Assembly: GCA_014084085.1 (NCBI GenBank)
Contig: NPFB01000125.1
Location: forward strand, 107,482-171,481
Direction of reading: 5' to 3'
DNA: 64,000 nucleotides
Source of the DNA: Hondaea fermentalgiana
Lineage: Eukaryota; Sar; Bigyra; Thraustochytrida; Thraustochytriidae
The notes beneath the pieces are model-generated. The model saw only the letters and a program-made list of their open reading frames with translations. It was not told the DNA's origin and did no database searches. The translations under genes and the position numbers were made by a program. Shown here in pieces: positions 53,055 to 62,532 of the stretch (its first letter is position 1; each line of letters opens with the position of its first letter).

Positions 53055-53738
53055 CCTGGCTGCTGCTGCGTTGCTGCCTCCGGTGCTGCTGCTCGACTCT
53101 GTTTTGATGGCTCTCTCCCCTCTCCCCCGCCGCCGCCCACTATGCAAGCAGGCGCGGGCGCGGCGGAGGGCCACTTGCGCCGGCGCAGGCCCCACTTGCG
53201 CGCCCGAGAGGTCCACTTGCGCGCCGCCGCGCGCGCACTTGCGCGCCGCCGCATAGCCCACTTGCGCGCCGCGCGAACCTAACCGGGGCCCCGGCCGCCG
53301 GTCATTCGGCGAAGGCGGCGGAAGGGGGGCGCGCCGGAGTCGGGGAAGCCCTAACCCTGGGCGGCGGAAAGGGAGGGGTTAGGTTTGGGAGGGAGGGGGG
53401 AGGGGCGATTGGGGGCCTGGGGAGATTAGGGCCCCGGGTGGAGAATGGGGCGAGGAAGGAGACGGGAGAAAGGAGAGGGAAGGGTGGTGCAACTTGGGTC
53501 ATCGATCGGCACGGCGTGGGGCCGCGCCGTGAGTGTGTGTGTGGAGAAAGACGAAGGGCTTGTGCTCGGCGTTGACGAGTGTAAATTGAAAGGAAATAAA
53601 AAAGGAGGCAAAATCATGGATGAATGACTGAATGACTGAATGAATGAATGAATGAATGATGATGGAACTCGTTTCGTCATCAAGGTCTGTCTGTCTACCT
53701 ACCCTGAGGTAGTAGATGAAGAAGGAAAAGGAGGATAA
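53055..53738. promoter_or_regulatory. RPL9 promoter region and myosin 3' flank
   Basis: 684 bp between the RPL9 start and myosin stop. It includes the GCAAGTG array (53172-53265), a G-rich stretch with isolated CCCTAA/GGTTAG words (about 53340-53440) and an (AATG)n run at about 53625-53660. No gene was seen. Confidence 0.5.
53172..53265 (-). promoter_or_regulatory. GCAAGTG array upstream of RPL9
   Basis: Five copies of CACTTGC (GCAAGTG on the RPL9 sense strand) begin at 53172, 53193, 53214, 53236 and 53259, spaced 21, 21, 22 and 23 bp. They lie about 120-210 bp before the RPL9 ATG. Two copies are joined by GGGCTATGCGGCGGC, nearly the same spacer as in the ubiquitin-eS30 promoter. Confidence 0.7.
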
Positions 53739-56700
53739 TTAGCTCCACCTGGAGGCCTGGTTCTGGATCGAGTCCACCGTCGGGTTGCCAGAGGTGCACC
53801 CGTTGTACTCGACGTCATAAAGCTGCTTTGTAAGCGCCTCCTTGAGATGCGAGGGCGCCGCATTTCGAAGAAACACGTGAATGTAATTGGCAAGGTCCGT
53901 GCTGGGAGGAAAGTAGGTCGCGCAAACCCCAAGAAGCTTCCAAGCCTGCGAAGTCGACTGCTGGTTCGGGTTCTCATGAAGCTGCTTGATGAGCTGACAG
54001 TAGATCTCGTCCGCAAGAGGCTGTCCACTCATGCCCGATTGCACAACGTCAAAAGCGAGTGAATTCGGGTTCGGGTTCGACTTGTCACCACACCAGCCCA
54101 AAATAGCCTTGTGCAAACGCACGGCCTGCTTGGCCGGACCAGGGTCCATCTGCGTGAGCGAGGTCTTGATGGATCCCTTTTGCCACTTGAACATGTTGCG
54201 TTGCAACTCTTCGCGCTTCCAGAACTGCAGCGAGTGCGAGGCAAATTCGGCAGGATCGCGAAAGTTGTTGAACTGCTCGAAGACAAACTGGTCCGGAATG
54301 CGGTCGAGCGTCATCTCGCGGATACGAATCTCCTTGTCCTGCGCGCGCTCCGCAAGGCCAAGCTTCTTGGCCTTTCTGTACTGCATCTTGAGGAGATCCT
54401 CCTCGTTGAGACCGACGAAGCGCTCGATGTCTGCCAGACGAGGATCCTCGAAGCGAAGGTTCTTGCACTCCGAGTACACCTCGGACATGACGTCACGCTC
54501 GAGCAAGTCCATGGCGTGCTGGAGCTTGGGCTCGAGACGAGCAGCGCGCTGCTCCTCGAACATATTCTTCGAGTAGTCATACATTTGCATGTGCCATTCC
54601 GTGCCCGGCTCGTCGGTCAGGGTCTCGGCCTTCCAGACGGCGTTCTTGAGCGCCTCAAAGGCAAGATCGTCGTTGGCCACGTCCAGACGGACCACCTGGT
54701 TCAGCTCCTGCGAGACCTTTTCCCACTCAACAAGCGCGTAGCGCAAACGCTTCGCCTTGGCCACCACGCCCGTGTCGGCCACCATGGAGGAAAAGTGCCC
54801 GCACACGCGCGAGAACTCCGCGAGCGCTTTGCTGAGCTGGTCCACGTCGCGAGAGCGAATGGCTGCTTCCAACTTGGGCTGCACGAAACGCACTTTTTGC
54901 ACAAAGCGACGGGCCATGTACCCGCGCGCGATGGCCTGAATCATGGCGCACACCCGTTCCAGAGCCAGGGCGCGGAGCAGCTCCAAGAGACGGTGCTGTT
55001 CCGCGCGGTACAGCGCCATCGTCTTGCCGAAGCGAACCTCGCTAAAGTCTTGGCCCGTGCCATCCAGAATGAAGCGCGTCTTGTCGCGTGCCGTCCTTCC
55101 TTCAATCGGGACCCACTTGGTGCCGCGCAAGAGCACGCACTTGTACCGCTCCACGAAGCGCTCGTACTTGTAGCGAAAGGGAAAGCCTTGCTTGCGAATA
55201 CGCACCGCTTCAAAGACACCAGAGTAACGGAGCTGCTCGAGACTGAGGCTCGGATTGAAGGTCCTCGGCAGCTTTTCGTCGTTCGGCTTGACGCAACGAA
55301 TGTAGTGCGTCTGTGTCGCGCGCAAAATCGACATGAGCTGGTCCAGCTGCTTTCGGAATTGGGCGCCGAGCGAGTACTTGGCGCGGCTGTTCTTGTCCAT
55401 GGCTGGGAACATGGCGGCCGTCTTTGGCGAGGTCGACGCCGTCATGACGTCGTAGAGGTCCTTGAAGAGCAGATCCTTGTTCTTGGCGAGGAAACCGTCC
55501 GCATTGTACACCACATCACCAGCGTAGTGCTTGATCGTAAAGCACTTGTTGCCTTTTCGTGTGATGGTACTCGACACGTACGAACGCGACGAGCTGTGGT
55601 TTGTGTCTGCCTTGGCCACAAAGCCTTCGTCCGTTGAGCGCGGCATGCGATTCATATCGTCCAGCATGAGAAGCAGACCAACAGGCTTTTTCTCAATCAT
55701 GTCCAGAATGGGCTGGTTGTCCACGTACTTGATGTGCTCAAAGTCGACGCCCTCGCTTTGGTACAGGCGTTCCTCGAGCTGGAAGGTGTCGCGGTTGAAA
55801 ATCTGCTGCAGCTTTTCGTTTGTAAAGTTGATGCAGAGCTGCTCGAAAGAGTTGTGCTCAAAAATCTCAAAGCCAAAAATATCCAGCAGGCCGATAAAGG
55901 CCCACGGTCTGGCCACCGAGGTGAGCGACTTGTTCACGCGCTCCACGAGCCAGTCAAAGAGCTGTCCGTAGATCGACTTGGATAAGGCATCGCGAGAGTC
56001 CTTGGCGTCGTGCGGCTTGAGTGGGATGTTCGTCACGGTGCCGCGCACCTCGATCGAGCGGTGCACAAGACCAAATTCGAGGTCCTTCTCGTTGACGTGC
56101 AGGAGACGAGCGATCCACTGCATTACGGACTTCCCCTGCGAGGACACCTGCGAGCCCTCGCCGCCGTCCGAGACGAACGAGGCATTGCCCAAGTGCAGAA
56201 TTGCGGCCACCAGCTCAAAGATCCAGTCCACCTCGTCCTGCGAGATGCCCATTTCCTCAAACGCTTGCAGCAGCACTTGGTACTCGTTGCGGTCGTCGAC
56301 GCCGTCTACGGTGTAGCATCCAGACCCGTTCAAATACGCAAAGCTCTCCATCGACCCGAGCCCGAACTCCGAAACGCGGTTGGAGGTCAGCAGCTGGTAA
56401 AAGACGTGGTAGTTACGCTCGCCCCTGCCTTGTCGCACCACGCGACTCTTTTCGAGCAAAAAGTTGTCGATACGCGCGCCCGAAATCTTGCCCGAGTCCT
56501 TGAAATGCATCTCGGTAAAGCGGCCAAAGCGCGACGAGTTGTCGTTGCGAATCGTCTTGGCATTACCAAAGGCCTCCAGGATCGGGTTGGCCGCCAAAAT
56601 CTTGCCCTCGACCGAGGCCACCGAGGCGGACCCCTGCGCGGCCTCCGCTTGGCCGCCGCGCTGAGTCACCTCTGTCAAGTACGCCAAGCACTGTTTTGTC

Positions 56701-57959
56701 GCCCACGTCTTGCCGGCGCCACTCTCACCGCTAATGAGAATTGAGTGGTTCTCGCCGTACTCGAGGAGAGGTTTGAGCGCCTCATCCGCAACCACGTACA
56801 CGTGGGGATCGAGAATGCGGTTGCCTCGGTTCTTGTACGTGTAAATGTTTTCGACGCCATAAATGGGAAAGGTCTCGTACGGGTTGATGGAAATGAGAAT
56901 GGTGCCGATCCACGTGTAAATTTGCTGCTGTTTCTCGAAGCGCTCTCGGAGGTTGTACAGGATGAGACCCTCATCGAGACTATCGAGCAGCGTCAGATCG
57001 CGCTCTGTGCGGGCCAGAGACGACTTGGTGAGCGGAAAGACCTGCTGCCCCGGGCGGGTTGTCACCTCGTTTCCGTTCTCGAGTTGAACCACCGAACGAC
57101 CATCAGGCCGAGACTGCATGAGCAGACCCGGCAAGTAGCCTTCGTCCTCGTCGGGAACCCAGACCCAGGTTCCGGCTTCGTTTTCGACTTCATGCGCATC
57201 CTTCATTTCATCCGGTTTGTCCCAGCTGAGGGCACCCGTGCTGACATTGTGATAGTATGGCACGCCGTCTGCAGTCTTGCGCTCCATCCAGCCCGACTCT
57301 GTCGTGGCCAGTCCGGCATTGAGCAAAAGCGATTTGCCCTTGGCTGACACGTTCCGCTTCATTTGGCGCGTGGCAACCATGTTCCCGTTCGAGCTGGGTT
57401 GTTGCGGCGCAGGTTGCTGGGGCGGGGGCGCAGCCTGTCGTGGAAATGGTTGCGGGGCTGCAGCCCGCTGTTGTGAGCCGCTGCGGCGCTTTGCGGCCGC
57501 GGTGGCGGCGACGAGCGCAGGTCCGGTGAGCTGGCCCGAGTCTGCGCGATGAAGATTGCTGCCTCCGCTCCTCCCGCTCGATGAGGTCCGCTGGCTAGGA
57601 TAAGCTGCCGTAGCAGCTGACGCCGTCGGGCGATCGGCCGGTCGCGGCGCAGCGGCTCGCGCGTTCGATGCAGGCGCAGCGTTTGAGGGCTTGGAGGGGA
57701 GCTTGGGTCTCGCCGCGATGGGCGGTGGGCGAGGGCGGGTCGACGGCACTCGGGGTTTGGGCGGGTTGATCTTTTGACGAATACTCACATCGAGCTCTTT
57801 AAAGAGCGTCCAAGCCTGTACCTGCGCGGGATGCCAGATAAAGGTCTCCTGATGGATTACCCCGGCCTTGAATTGCTGAACGAGCTCTGAAATAGCGACG
57901 GGCCCAACATCGGCATCGTTGGCGTCCGTGTAATGCCATTCATTGTCATTGTCCGTCAT
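53739..57959 (-). CDS. Unconventional myosin with GYF-like, WW, IQ and MyTH4 domains
   Basis: 1406 aa from the ATG at 57959. Domains in order: a GYF_2-like module at about 8-58 (WHYTDANDADVGPVAISELV, then WHPAQVQAWTLFKEL); a Pro/Ala/Gln linker; a WW domain at about 222-250 (GWMERKTADGVPYYHNVSTG, then ALSWDKP); an SH3-like motor entry (WVWVPDEDEGYLPG); the motor with P-loop GESGAGKT (about 410), switch I NDNSSRFGRF (about 470) and switch II DIFGFEIFEHNSFEQLCINF (about 690). One IQ motif (IQAIARGYMARRFV, about 1005) and a C-terminal MyTH4 domain follow (DEIYCQLIKQLHENPN, AWKLLGVCATYFPPS). No FERM domain follows MyTH4. The nucleotide motifs are intact, so it should be an active actin motor. Cargo may bind through the MyTH4, WW or GYF modules (inference). 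The gene is intronless. Confidence 0.92.
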   Translation of the reverse strand: MTDNDNEWHYTDANDADVGPVAISELVQQFKAGVIHQETFIWHPAQVQAWTLFKELDVSIRQKINPPKPRVPSTRPRPPPIAARPKLPSKPSNAAPASNARAAAPRPADRPTASAATAAYPSQRTSSSGRSGGSNLHRADSGQLTGPALVAATAAAKRRSGSQQRAAAPQPFPRQAAPPPQQPAPQQPSSNGNMVATRQMKRNVSAKGKSLLLNAGLATTESGWMERKTADGVPYYHNVSTGALSWDKPDEMKDAHEVENEAGTWVWVPDEDEGYLPGLLMQSRPDGRSVVQLENGNEVTTRPGQQVFPLTKSSLARTERDLTLLDSLDEGLILYNLRERFEKQQQIYTWIGTILISINPYETFPIYGVENIYTYKNRGNRILDPHVYVVADEALKPLLEYGENHSILISGESGAGKTWATKQCLAYLTEVTQRGGQAEAAQGSASVASVEGKILAANPILEAFGNAKTIRNDNSSRFGRFTEMHFKDSGKISGARIDNFLLEKSRVVRQGRGERNYHVFYQLLTSNRVSEFGLGSMESFAYLNGSGCYTVDGVDDRNEYQVLLQAFEEMGISQDEVDWIFELVAAILHLGNASFVSDGGEGSQVSSQGKSVMQWIARLLHVNEKDLEFGLVHRSIEVRGTVTNIPLKPHDAKDSRDALSKSIYGQLFDWLVERVNKSLTSVARPWAFIGLLDIFGFEIFEHNSFEQLCINFTNEKLQQIFNRDTFQLEERLYQSEGVDFEHIKYVDNQPILDMIEKKPVGLLLMLDDMNRMPRSTDEGFVAKADTNHSSSRSYVSSTITRKGNKCFTIKHYAGDVVYNADGFLAKNKDLLFKDLYDVMTASTSPKTAAMFPAMDKNSRAKYSLGAQFRKQLDQLMSILRATQTHYIRCVKPNDEKLPRTFNPSLSLEQLRYSGVFEAVRIRKQGFPFRYKYERFVERYKCVLLRGTKWVPIEGRTARDKTRFILDGTGQDFSEVRFGKTMALYRAEQHRLLELLRALALERVCAMIQAIARGYMARRFVQKVRFVQPKLEAAIRSRDVDQLSKALAEFSRVCGHFSSMVADTGVVAKAKRLRYALVEWEKVSQELNQVVRLDVANDDLAFEALKNAVWKAETLTDEPGTEWHMQMYDYSKNMFEEQRAARLEPKLQHAMDLLERDVMSEVYSECKNLRFEDPRLADIERFVGLNEEDLLKMQYRKAKKLGLAERAQDKEIRIREMTLDRIPDQFVFEQFNNFRDPAEFASHSLQFWKREELQRNMFKWQKGSIKTSLTQMDPGPAKQAVRLHKAILGWCGDKSNPNPNSLAFDVVQSGMSGQPLADEIYCQLIKQLHENPNQQSTSQAWKLLGVCATYFPPSTDLANYIHVFLRNAAPSHLKEALTKQLYDVEYNGCTSGNPTVDSIQNQASRWS

Positions 57960-58315
57960 GCTCTCCGCTTTCCTTCCCGTACGCAGCGCGCGCGGGAATA
58001 TTTACAGCGGCTCGGGGTACTTGCCGTTCTGTTTGGCGTGAGGGTGCGCTTTTGGTTCGCTTTCACCCACGAGGCCCTCACTTTACCGTAGATGATCGCA
58101 AACCCAAGAATGAATCCAAGGCTCGACGTTGCTGTTTGAGCGAGTGCGTGCGAGCGTCGAGGTGCCGCTCGCGAGCCTGGATTGGAGCAGTCCTGGCGTG
58201 ACGAAACGCGACTTGATCTGCCTTGTCGCGCCGCCCCGTACAAGCTAGCTTGCTCGCTTGCTTGCGCGAAATTCCTGCTGCTCCGGGACCCTGCGCAGCG
58301 CGGTCGCGCGATATT

Positions 58316-58350
<35 letters not shown>

Positions 58351-59598
58351 CCCAAGCGGAAAAAGACCCAGACGAGCGCAGACCGGGCCTGGCGGCAGGC
58401 ACCGGGCGGGGGCTCGTGAGCCCAGCTCTGGCGAGAGCGCGCTTCGCACGCAGGCAGGCAGGCAGGCAGGCAGGCAGGCTTCTGACGCCCCCCCGACGGG
58501 CGAAATGAATTCGAAGCCCAGCAGGTCCCGCGCTCGCGGCCGCTGCTTCGCGACTGCGCGCGGCGCCGGGTTGGAGGGCGCTCGCTCGCTCGCTCGCTCG
58601 CTCGCTCTCTCCGCGCGCGCGGCGGCGCCGGGCGGGCCAGCGGGCAGGCGCAGGCGGTCGTCCACCCCCGGGCGTCGAATGGATTGGATTTGGATCCTGG
58701 CGAGACGGTTCGGGTCCGCGCCGCGGAGGCGCAGCTAGCTCTCAACGGGCCTCCAGGGTGCGCGCAGGGGGAGGCGGCCTTGGGCGCATGCGCAGAGCGA
58801 AAGGAGTCCACCCAGCAGTCGACTTCTTTTTTTCTTTTTTTTTCCTCAGTTTCCGTTCTTGGAGAACGCAGTGCGACTTCGAAGAAAGGCCAGATCTCTT
58901 GCAGCCGCAGCCGGGAAACATTCTGCAGCGAGTGGAGAAGCGGCGGCGCAGCAGCAGATCGCACGCGCTCGTTCGTTTCGTGCGTTCATGTGTTCGATCG
59001 TCGACATCAGTGTGACGGGGAATGCGTCTCTGAGCAACGTCGTGCGAACCTAGGTTCCCGCAACGATCTTTTTGCGGGTCGTCAGCCACCCTGCCAGCCA
59101 GCCAGCCATGACACGATAGACAGCAGCCACAGCAGCCAGTGTGCAGTCTTGAGATCGCGCACGCGTCATTTTTGCAAGTACCTCCCAAGCTGCCTGTGCT
59201 GTCACGCACGCAAGATCCTCCCGTCGCCGGCGTCGTCGCGATCGCGATCCGAATTCTCGCGGGGTCCCTCGTTCTTGGTGATCGCAGTGCACCGTGACAG
59301 CGGAAGATTTTTCCGGGGCGAAGTGACTGGAGCTGTCGCGGCGCGTGCTGCAAGCAGACCGCCATCGCGCGACAGCCCGGACGGTTTGCCGCGTGGAGCG
59401 TCCGGCGCGGAAGCCGTGCGGCTTGGGCCTGGGCTTTGGCAGGGTCTCGGTCGGAGCTGGGCCTGTTGCGACTCCACAACAACACGCGATCTCCAAGTCG
59501 ATCGAACCCGCAACAGCAACAGACCTTTCTCGCAGGCGCCTTTCTCTGCGCTCGGCGCGAAGCTTGGCGGCGAAGGTGGCGTCGAAGAAGCGAGCAAA
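57960..59598. other. Divergent intergenic region with CTG, CAGG and CTCG microsatellites
   Basis: About 1.64 kb between the divergent myosin (-) and fusion (+) genes. Contains (CTG)n at about 58317-58351, (CAGG)n at about 58450-58480 and (CTCG)n at about 58580-58608. The fusion-gene frame is open from 58684 without family-like residues or an initiating ATG at its left end, so I treat that part as upstream leader. Confidence 0.5.
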
Positions 59599-62226
59599 AT
59601 GAAGCGCGTGGCAGTCGTCGGAGACAGCCTCACGAGCCGAGGGCTCGCTGAGGCGGGGGGATGGTGCGGCCTTGTGGCAACCGCGTTTGCGGGGCGCGCC
59701 GACGTTGTGGCGCGCGGTTTCTCGGGGTACTCGTCGCGGTGGCTCCTGGCGGCGCTCGGTAGCCTTCTCGGAGAAGATCTCGGCCCAGTGAGAAAAGAAG
59801 GCGAGCTCGTGGTCGTGTGGGCTGGCGCCAATGACGCCGTACTAAACACCACGGGCAAAAGACAATTTGTGCCTGTCGATGAATACTGCGAAAACCTTAG
59901 AATCATCGTCAAGACCTTTCAAGAGCGCGGCGCTGACGTCGTGGTTATGAACCCGCCCCCCATCGACGAGGCCATGCGCCTCGAGCATCAGCGCCAAAAG
60001 TACGGCGCCAAGGCAACGGGCCAGCTTGAGCGAACATATGCGAACACCCGTGTTTACGCTGAAGCCTGTCGCGCAACCTTTGCCGAGGACGCTTCGGTCG
60101 TCTTTGTCGACATCTTCTCCGCCCTCGATGCCAAGCAGGACCCGCGGGGCCTTCTCATTGACGGCCTGCATCTTTCGAGCCAAGGTCAACGCGTCGTCTA
60201 CGAGGTCTTTATGCAAGCGCTTCGCGACCACTTGCCACGCTGGTCACCCAAGGCGCTTCAAGGTCCATTCCTTTCGCACGAAAAGGTCCCGACTCATCCT
60301 GCTCGCCTTCGCGCGCAAGAGAAGCGTCCGGGATCTGAACAAGGCGAAAAGGACGTTGACGACGGCAGCAAAGGTAAAAGCGGTGGTGGCTCTCTCGCAG
60401 CTGCGGCCTCTGCACTGTCGCGCTACTTGCCGTCAGCCTCGCCATTGTTTCGCGCGCAGTCAGAACCGGTGCGCATCCTTCGAAACGCCCGATTCTGGTC
60501 CTGGGAGCTCAATGATTTTGCTCCGCGCGGCCAAGAGCTTGTCTTGCGTGGTAACAAGATTGTCGCGTTGCGGGCAGATTCGAGCGATGACGCTGGCGAC
60601 GACGAAAACAGCATCATTCACGATCTCGGCGGGGGCTTTGTGCTTCCAGGACTCGCAGACGCGCACATTCACGTATATCAACTTGGTGAAACCAAGCGCA
60701 ATCTTGATCTTCTCGGTTGCGCGAGTATCGACGAGCTCAAGCAACGTCTGGCCGCCTTTGTGAAAAAGAACCCAGATCGCGAGTGGGTTGTCGGAACTGG
60801 ATGGGACCACGAACGCATGGGCCGTCTGCCCACGCGCCAAGACCTTGACGACGTCGTGCCCGAGGGCACAAAGGTCGTGCTTTGGCGTGTCTGTTTGCAC
60901 ATTCTCGTGGCCAACACTGCTGCGCTCGAGGCATCGCACATTTCTATCACCAATCCAGCCCCGGTGCCCGGTGGCGAGATCGATACGGACCCATCTACGG
61001 GGGCTGCGACCGGGATTCTCCGTGAAAACGCCGTCAAAGCGGTGGTGGCGCACGTTGTCGAAAAGAACCCGGCCGTGATTGCAAAGTCTATCACGCAGGG
61101 ACTTCAAGAGTGCCTGCGCTTTGGGCTCACAGGGGTACAGACAAATGACGAAGGCACCTTGGATGTATACCGCGCCCTTGATCGTGACGGCAAGCTTCCT
61201 ATTCGTGTCCAGCTGACGCCTCAGCACGGCGAAGTCAATGGACCTTGGAGCAGCTCGAGCGGTATGCTTGCCATTGATCGGGTCAAGCTCTTTGCCGATG
61301 GTGCCCTTGGTGCAAACACCGCAGCCTTGCGTAATCTCGACGCGGGTAGCCAGCAGACTCGGACCGAGGGAGCAACAGCAAAAGAGGGCACTGATTCGTC
61401 GACAAAGAAAAATGCAGACGACTCGTACCGGGGCATTCTTGTCCACGACCAGGCCGAGTTGGACCGGATGGTTGCAGAGGCACACGCACAGAATTTACGT
61501 GTGGAGGCACACGCCATTGGCGATTATGCCGCAGAGTGCATGCTTCGAGCTTTTCGGAGCGCCGGGCTCACCTTTCGTGATCGCCCTGTGCTAACTCATT
61601 GCCAAATTCTCGGCGCCGACCTTGTGGCGCAAATGGCGTCAGGCGGGGTCATTGCAAATGTGCAGCCAACCTTTGTCCCCACAGACGCAAGCTGGATCAA
61701 CGAGCGCGTGGATGGAGAACAGCTCAAGTACTCGTACGCATGGAAGACACTACTTAACGCTGGCGTTCAGGTGAGCGGCTCTTCGGACGCCCCGGTGGAA
61801 TGTTGTGCCCCCTTGCTGGGCATGTATGATGCCATTTATCGTCCTTCGTCTCACGATCGCGCACAAGCAGACTCGTTTCATGAGAACGAAAGTCTTTCAT
61901 TTGCCCAGGCCCTCCATCTGTATACATTGGGCGCCAATTTTGCGGCCCGTCGGGAGAGAACGCGAGGTCGCATTGAGGTAGGTTTCGCGGCCGACCTCAC
62001 CGTGGTCTCTGAGAACATTGCCGCGGATCCCAAGTGCTTGCTGTCCGCCCAAGTCACGCAGGTCTTTGTCGCAGGCGAGCCTCGCCTCGATGCTGCGGCT
62101 GTCCCTGGGCCTGCCGTCAATACGGTCTTGCACCGCTCGGGGCCGTACATGGAGGGCAAAAATGGTCGTTTTCGCGACCACCTCACGTGCGGGTGCCATC
62201 ATCATCACGGCAAGATCCCATACTAA
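59599..62226 (+). CDS. Fusion of IAH1-like SGNH/GDSL esterase and YtcJ-type amidohydrolase
   Basis: 875 aa from the ATG at 59599. Residues 1-215 form an SGNH hydrolase close to isoamyl-acetate hydrolase 1: VVGDSLTSRG (block I), ARGFSGYSSRW (block II), VVWAGANDAVLN (block III) and DGLHLSSQG (block V), so Ser, Gly, Asn, Asp and His are all in place. A charged Gly/Lys/Ala linker spans about 220-290. The rest is an amidohydrolase-3 enzyme: GGGFVLPGLADAHIHV (first metal His pair), WVVGTGWDHERMGRLPTR, VVLWRVCLHILVANTAALEA, RVEAHAIGDYA, VLTHCQI and VSGSSDAPVE. It ends in CGCHHHHG. YtcJ relatives hydrolyse amides or carbamates; the substrate here is unknown. Both halves look catalytically intact, so a bifunctional ester/amide hydrolase is inferred. 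Intronless. Confidence 0.9.
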   Translation: MKRVAVVGDSLTSRGLAEAGGWCGLVATAFAGRADVVARGFSGYSSRWLLAALGSLLGEDLGPVRKEGELVVVWAGANDAVLNTTGKRQFVPVDEYCENLRIIVKTFQERGADVVVMNPPPIDEAMRLEHQRQKYGAKATGQLERTYANTRVYAEACRATFAEDASVVFVDIFSALDAKQDPRGLLIDGLHLSSQGQRVVYEVFMQALRDHLPRWSPKALQGPFLSHEKVPTHPARLRAQEKRPGSEQGEKDVDDGSKGKSGGGSLAAAASALSRYLPSASPLFRAQSEPVRILRNARFWSWELNDFAPRGQELVLRGNKIVALRADSSDDAGDDENSIIHDLGGGFVLPGLADAHIHVYQLGETKRNLDLLGCASIDELKQRLAAFVKKNPDREWVVGTGWDHERMGRLPTRQDLDDVVPEGTKVVLWRVCLHILVANTAALEASHISITNPAPVPGGEIDTDPSTGAATGILRENAVKAVVAHVVEKNPAVIAKSITQGLQECLRFGLTGVQTNDEGTLDVYRALDRDGKLPIRVQLTPQHGEVNGPWSSSSGMLAIDRVKLFADGALGANTAALRNLDAGSQQTRTEGATAKEGTDSSTKKNADDSYRGILVHDQAELDRMVAEAHAQNLRVEAHAIGDYAAECMLRAFRSAGLTFRDRPVLTHCQILGADLVAQMASGGVIANVQPTFVPTDASWINERVDGEQLKYSYAWKTLLNAGVQVSGSSDAPVECCAPLLGMYDAIYRPSSHDRAQADSFHENESLSFAQALHLYTLGANFAARRERTRGRIEVGFAADLTVVSENIAADPKCLLSAQVTQVFVAGEPRLDAAAVPGPAVNTVLHRSGPYMEGKNGRFRDHLTCGCHHHHGKIPY

Positions 62227-62532
62227 AGAAACAATGAGGCTCGAGATTCTGGACATTCGTTTGTCGCGAGAGAGAGAAAGAAAGAAAGAGTTGAGAACTT
62301 CAACCATGAAGCATCTTCCATTATGACAGCAAAAGTAGAATTCTCTTCCTTGTCGTGCTGGTGATGCAAGCAAGGCCTGCCATCACCAAGCCTCGGCGCA
62401 TAACAAAAGTGGAATCGAATCAGAGAGAGAGGTAGATTCTATCATGTTCTCGCAAGAAACGACACACTGAGAACGATTCTCGAAAAAGAAATTACAAGTC
62501 TCTTCATAAATCGTAGTAGCCTATGCCTGCGT
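62227..62532. other. Convergent 3' intergenic region
   Basis: 306 bp between the stops of the fusion (+) and lipoyl/SAM (-) genes, with a GA/AAAG run at about 62266-62292. No gene was seen. Confidence 0.5.

Noticed and set aside
53340..53440. Possible telomeric repeat (CCCTAA / GGTTAG words)
   Set aside because: Only isolated single units in G-rich DNA, no tandem array, and genes continue on both sides.
58684..59598. N-terminal extension of the SGNH/amidohydrolase fusion
   Set aside because: The frame is open, but its residues are low complexity and poly-Phe/Ser rich with no family similarity, and IAH1-like proteins begin at the MKRVAVVGDS segment.
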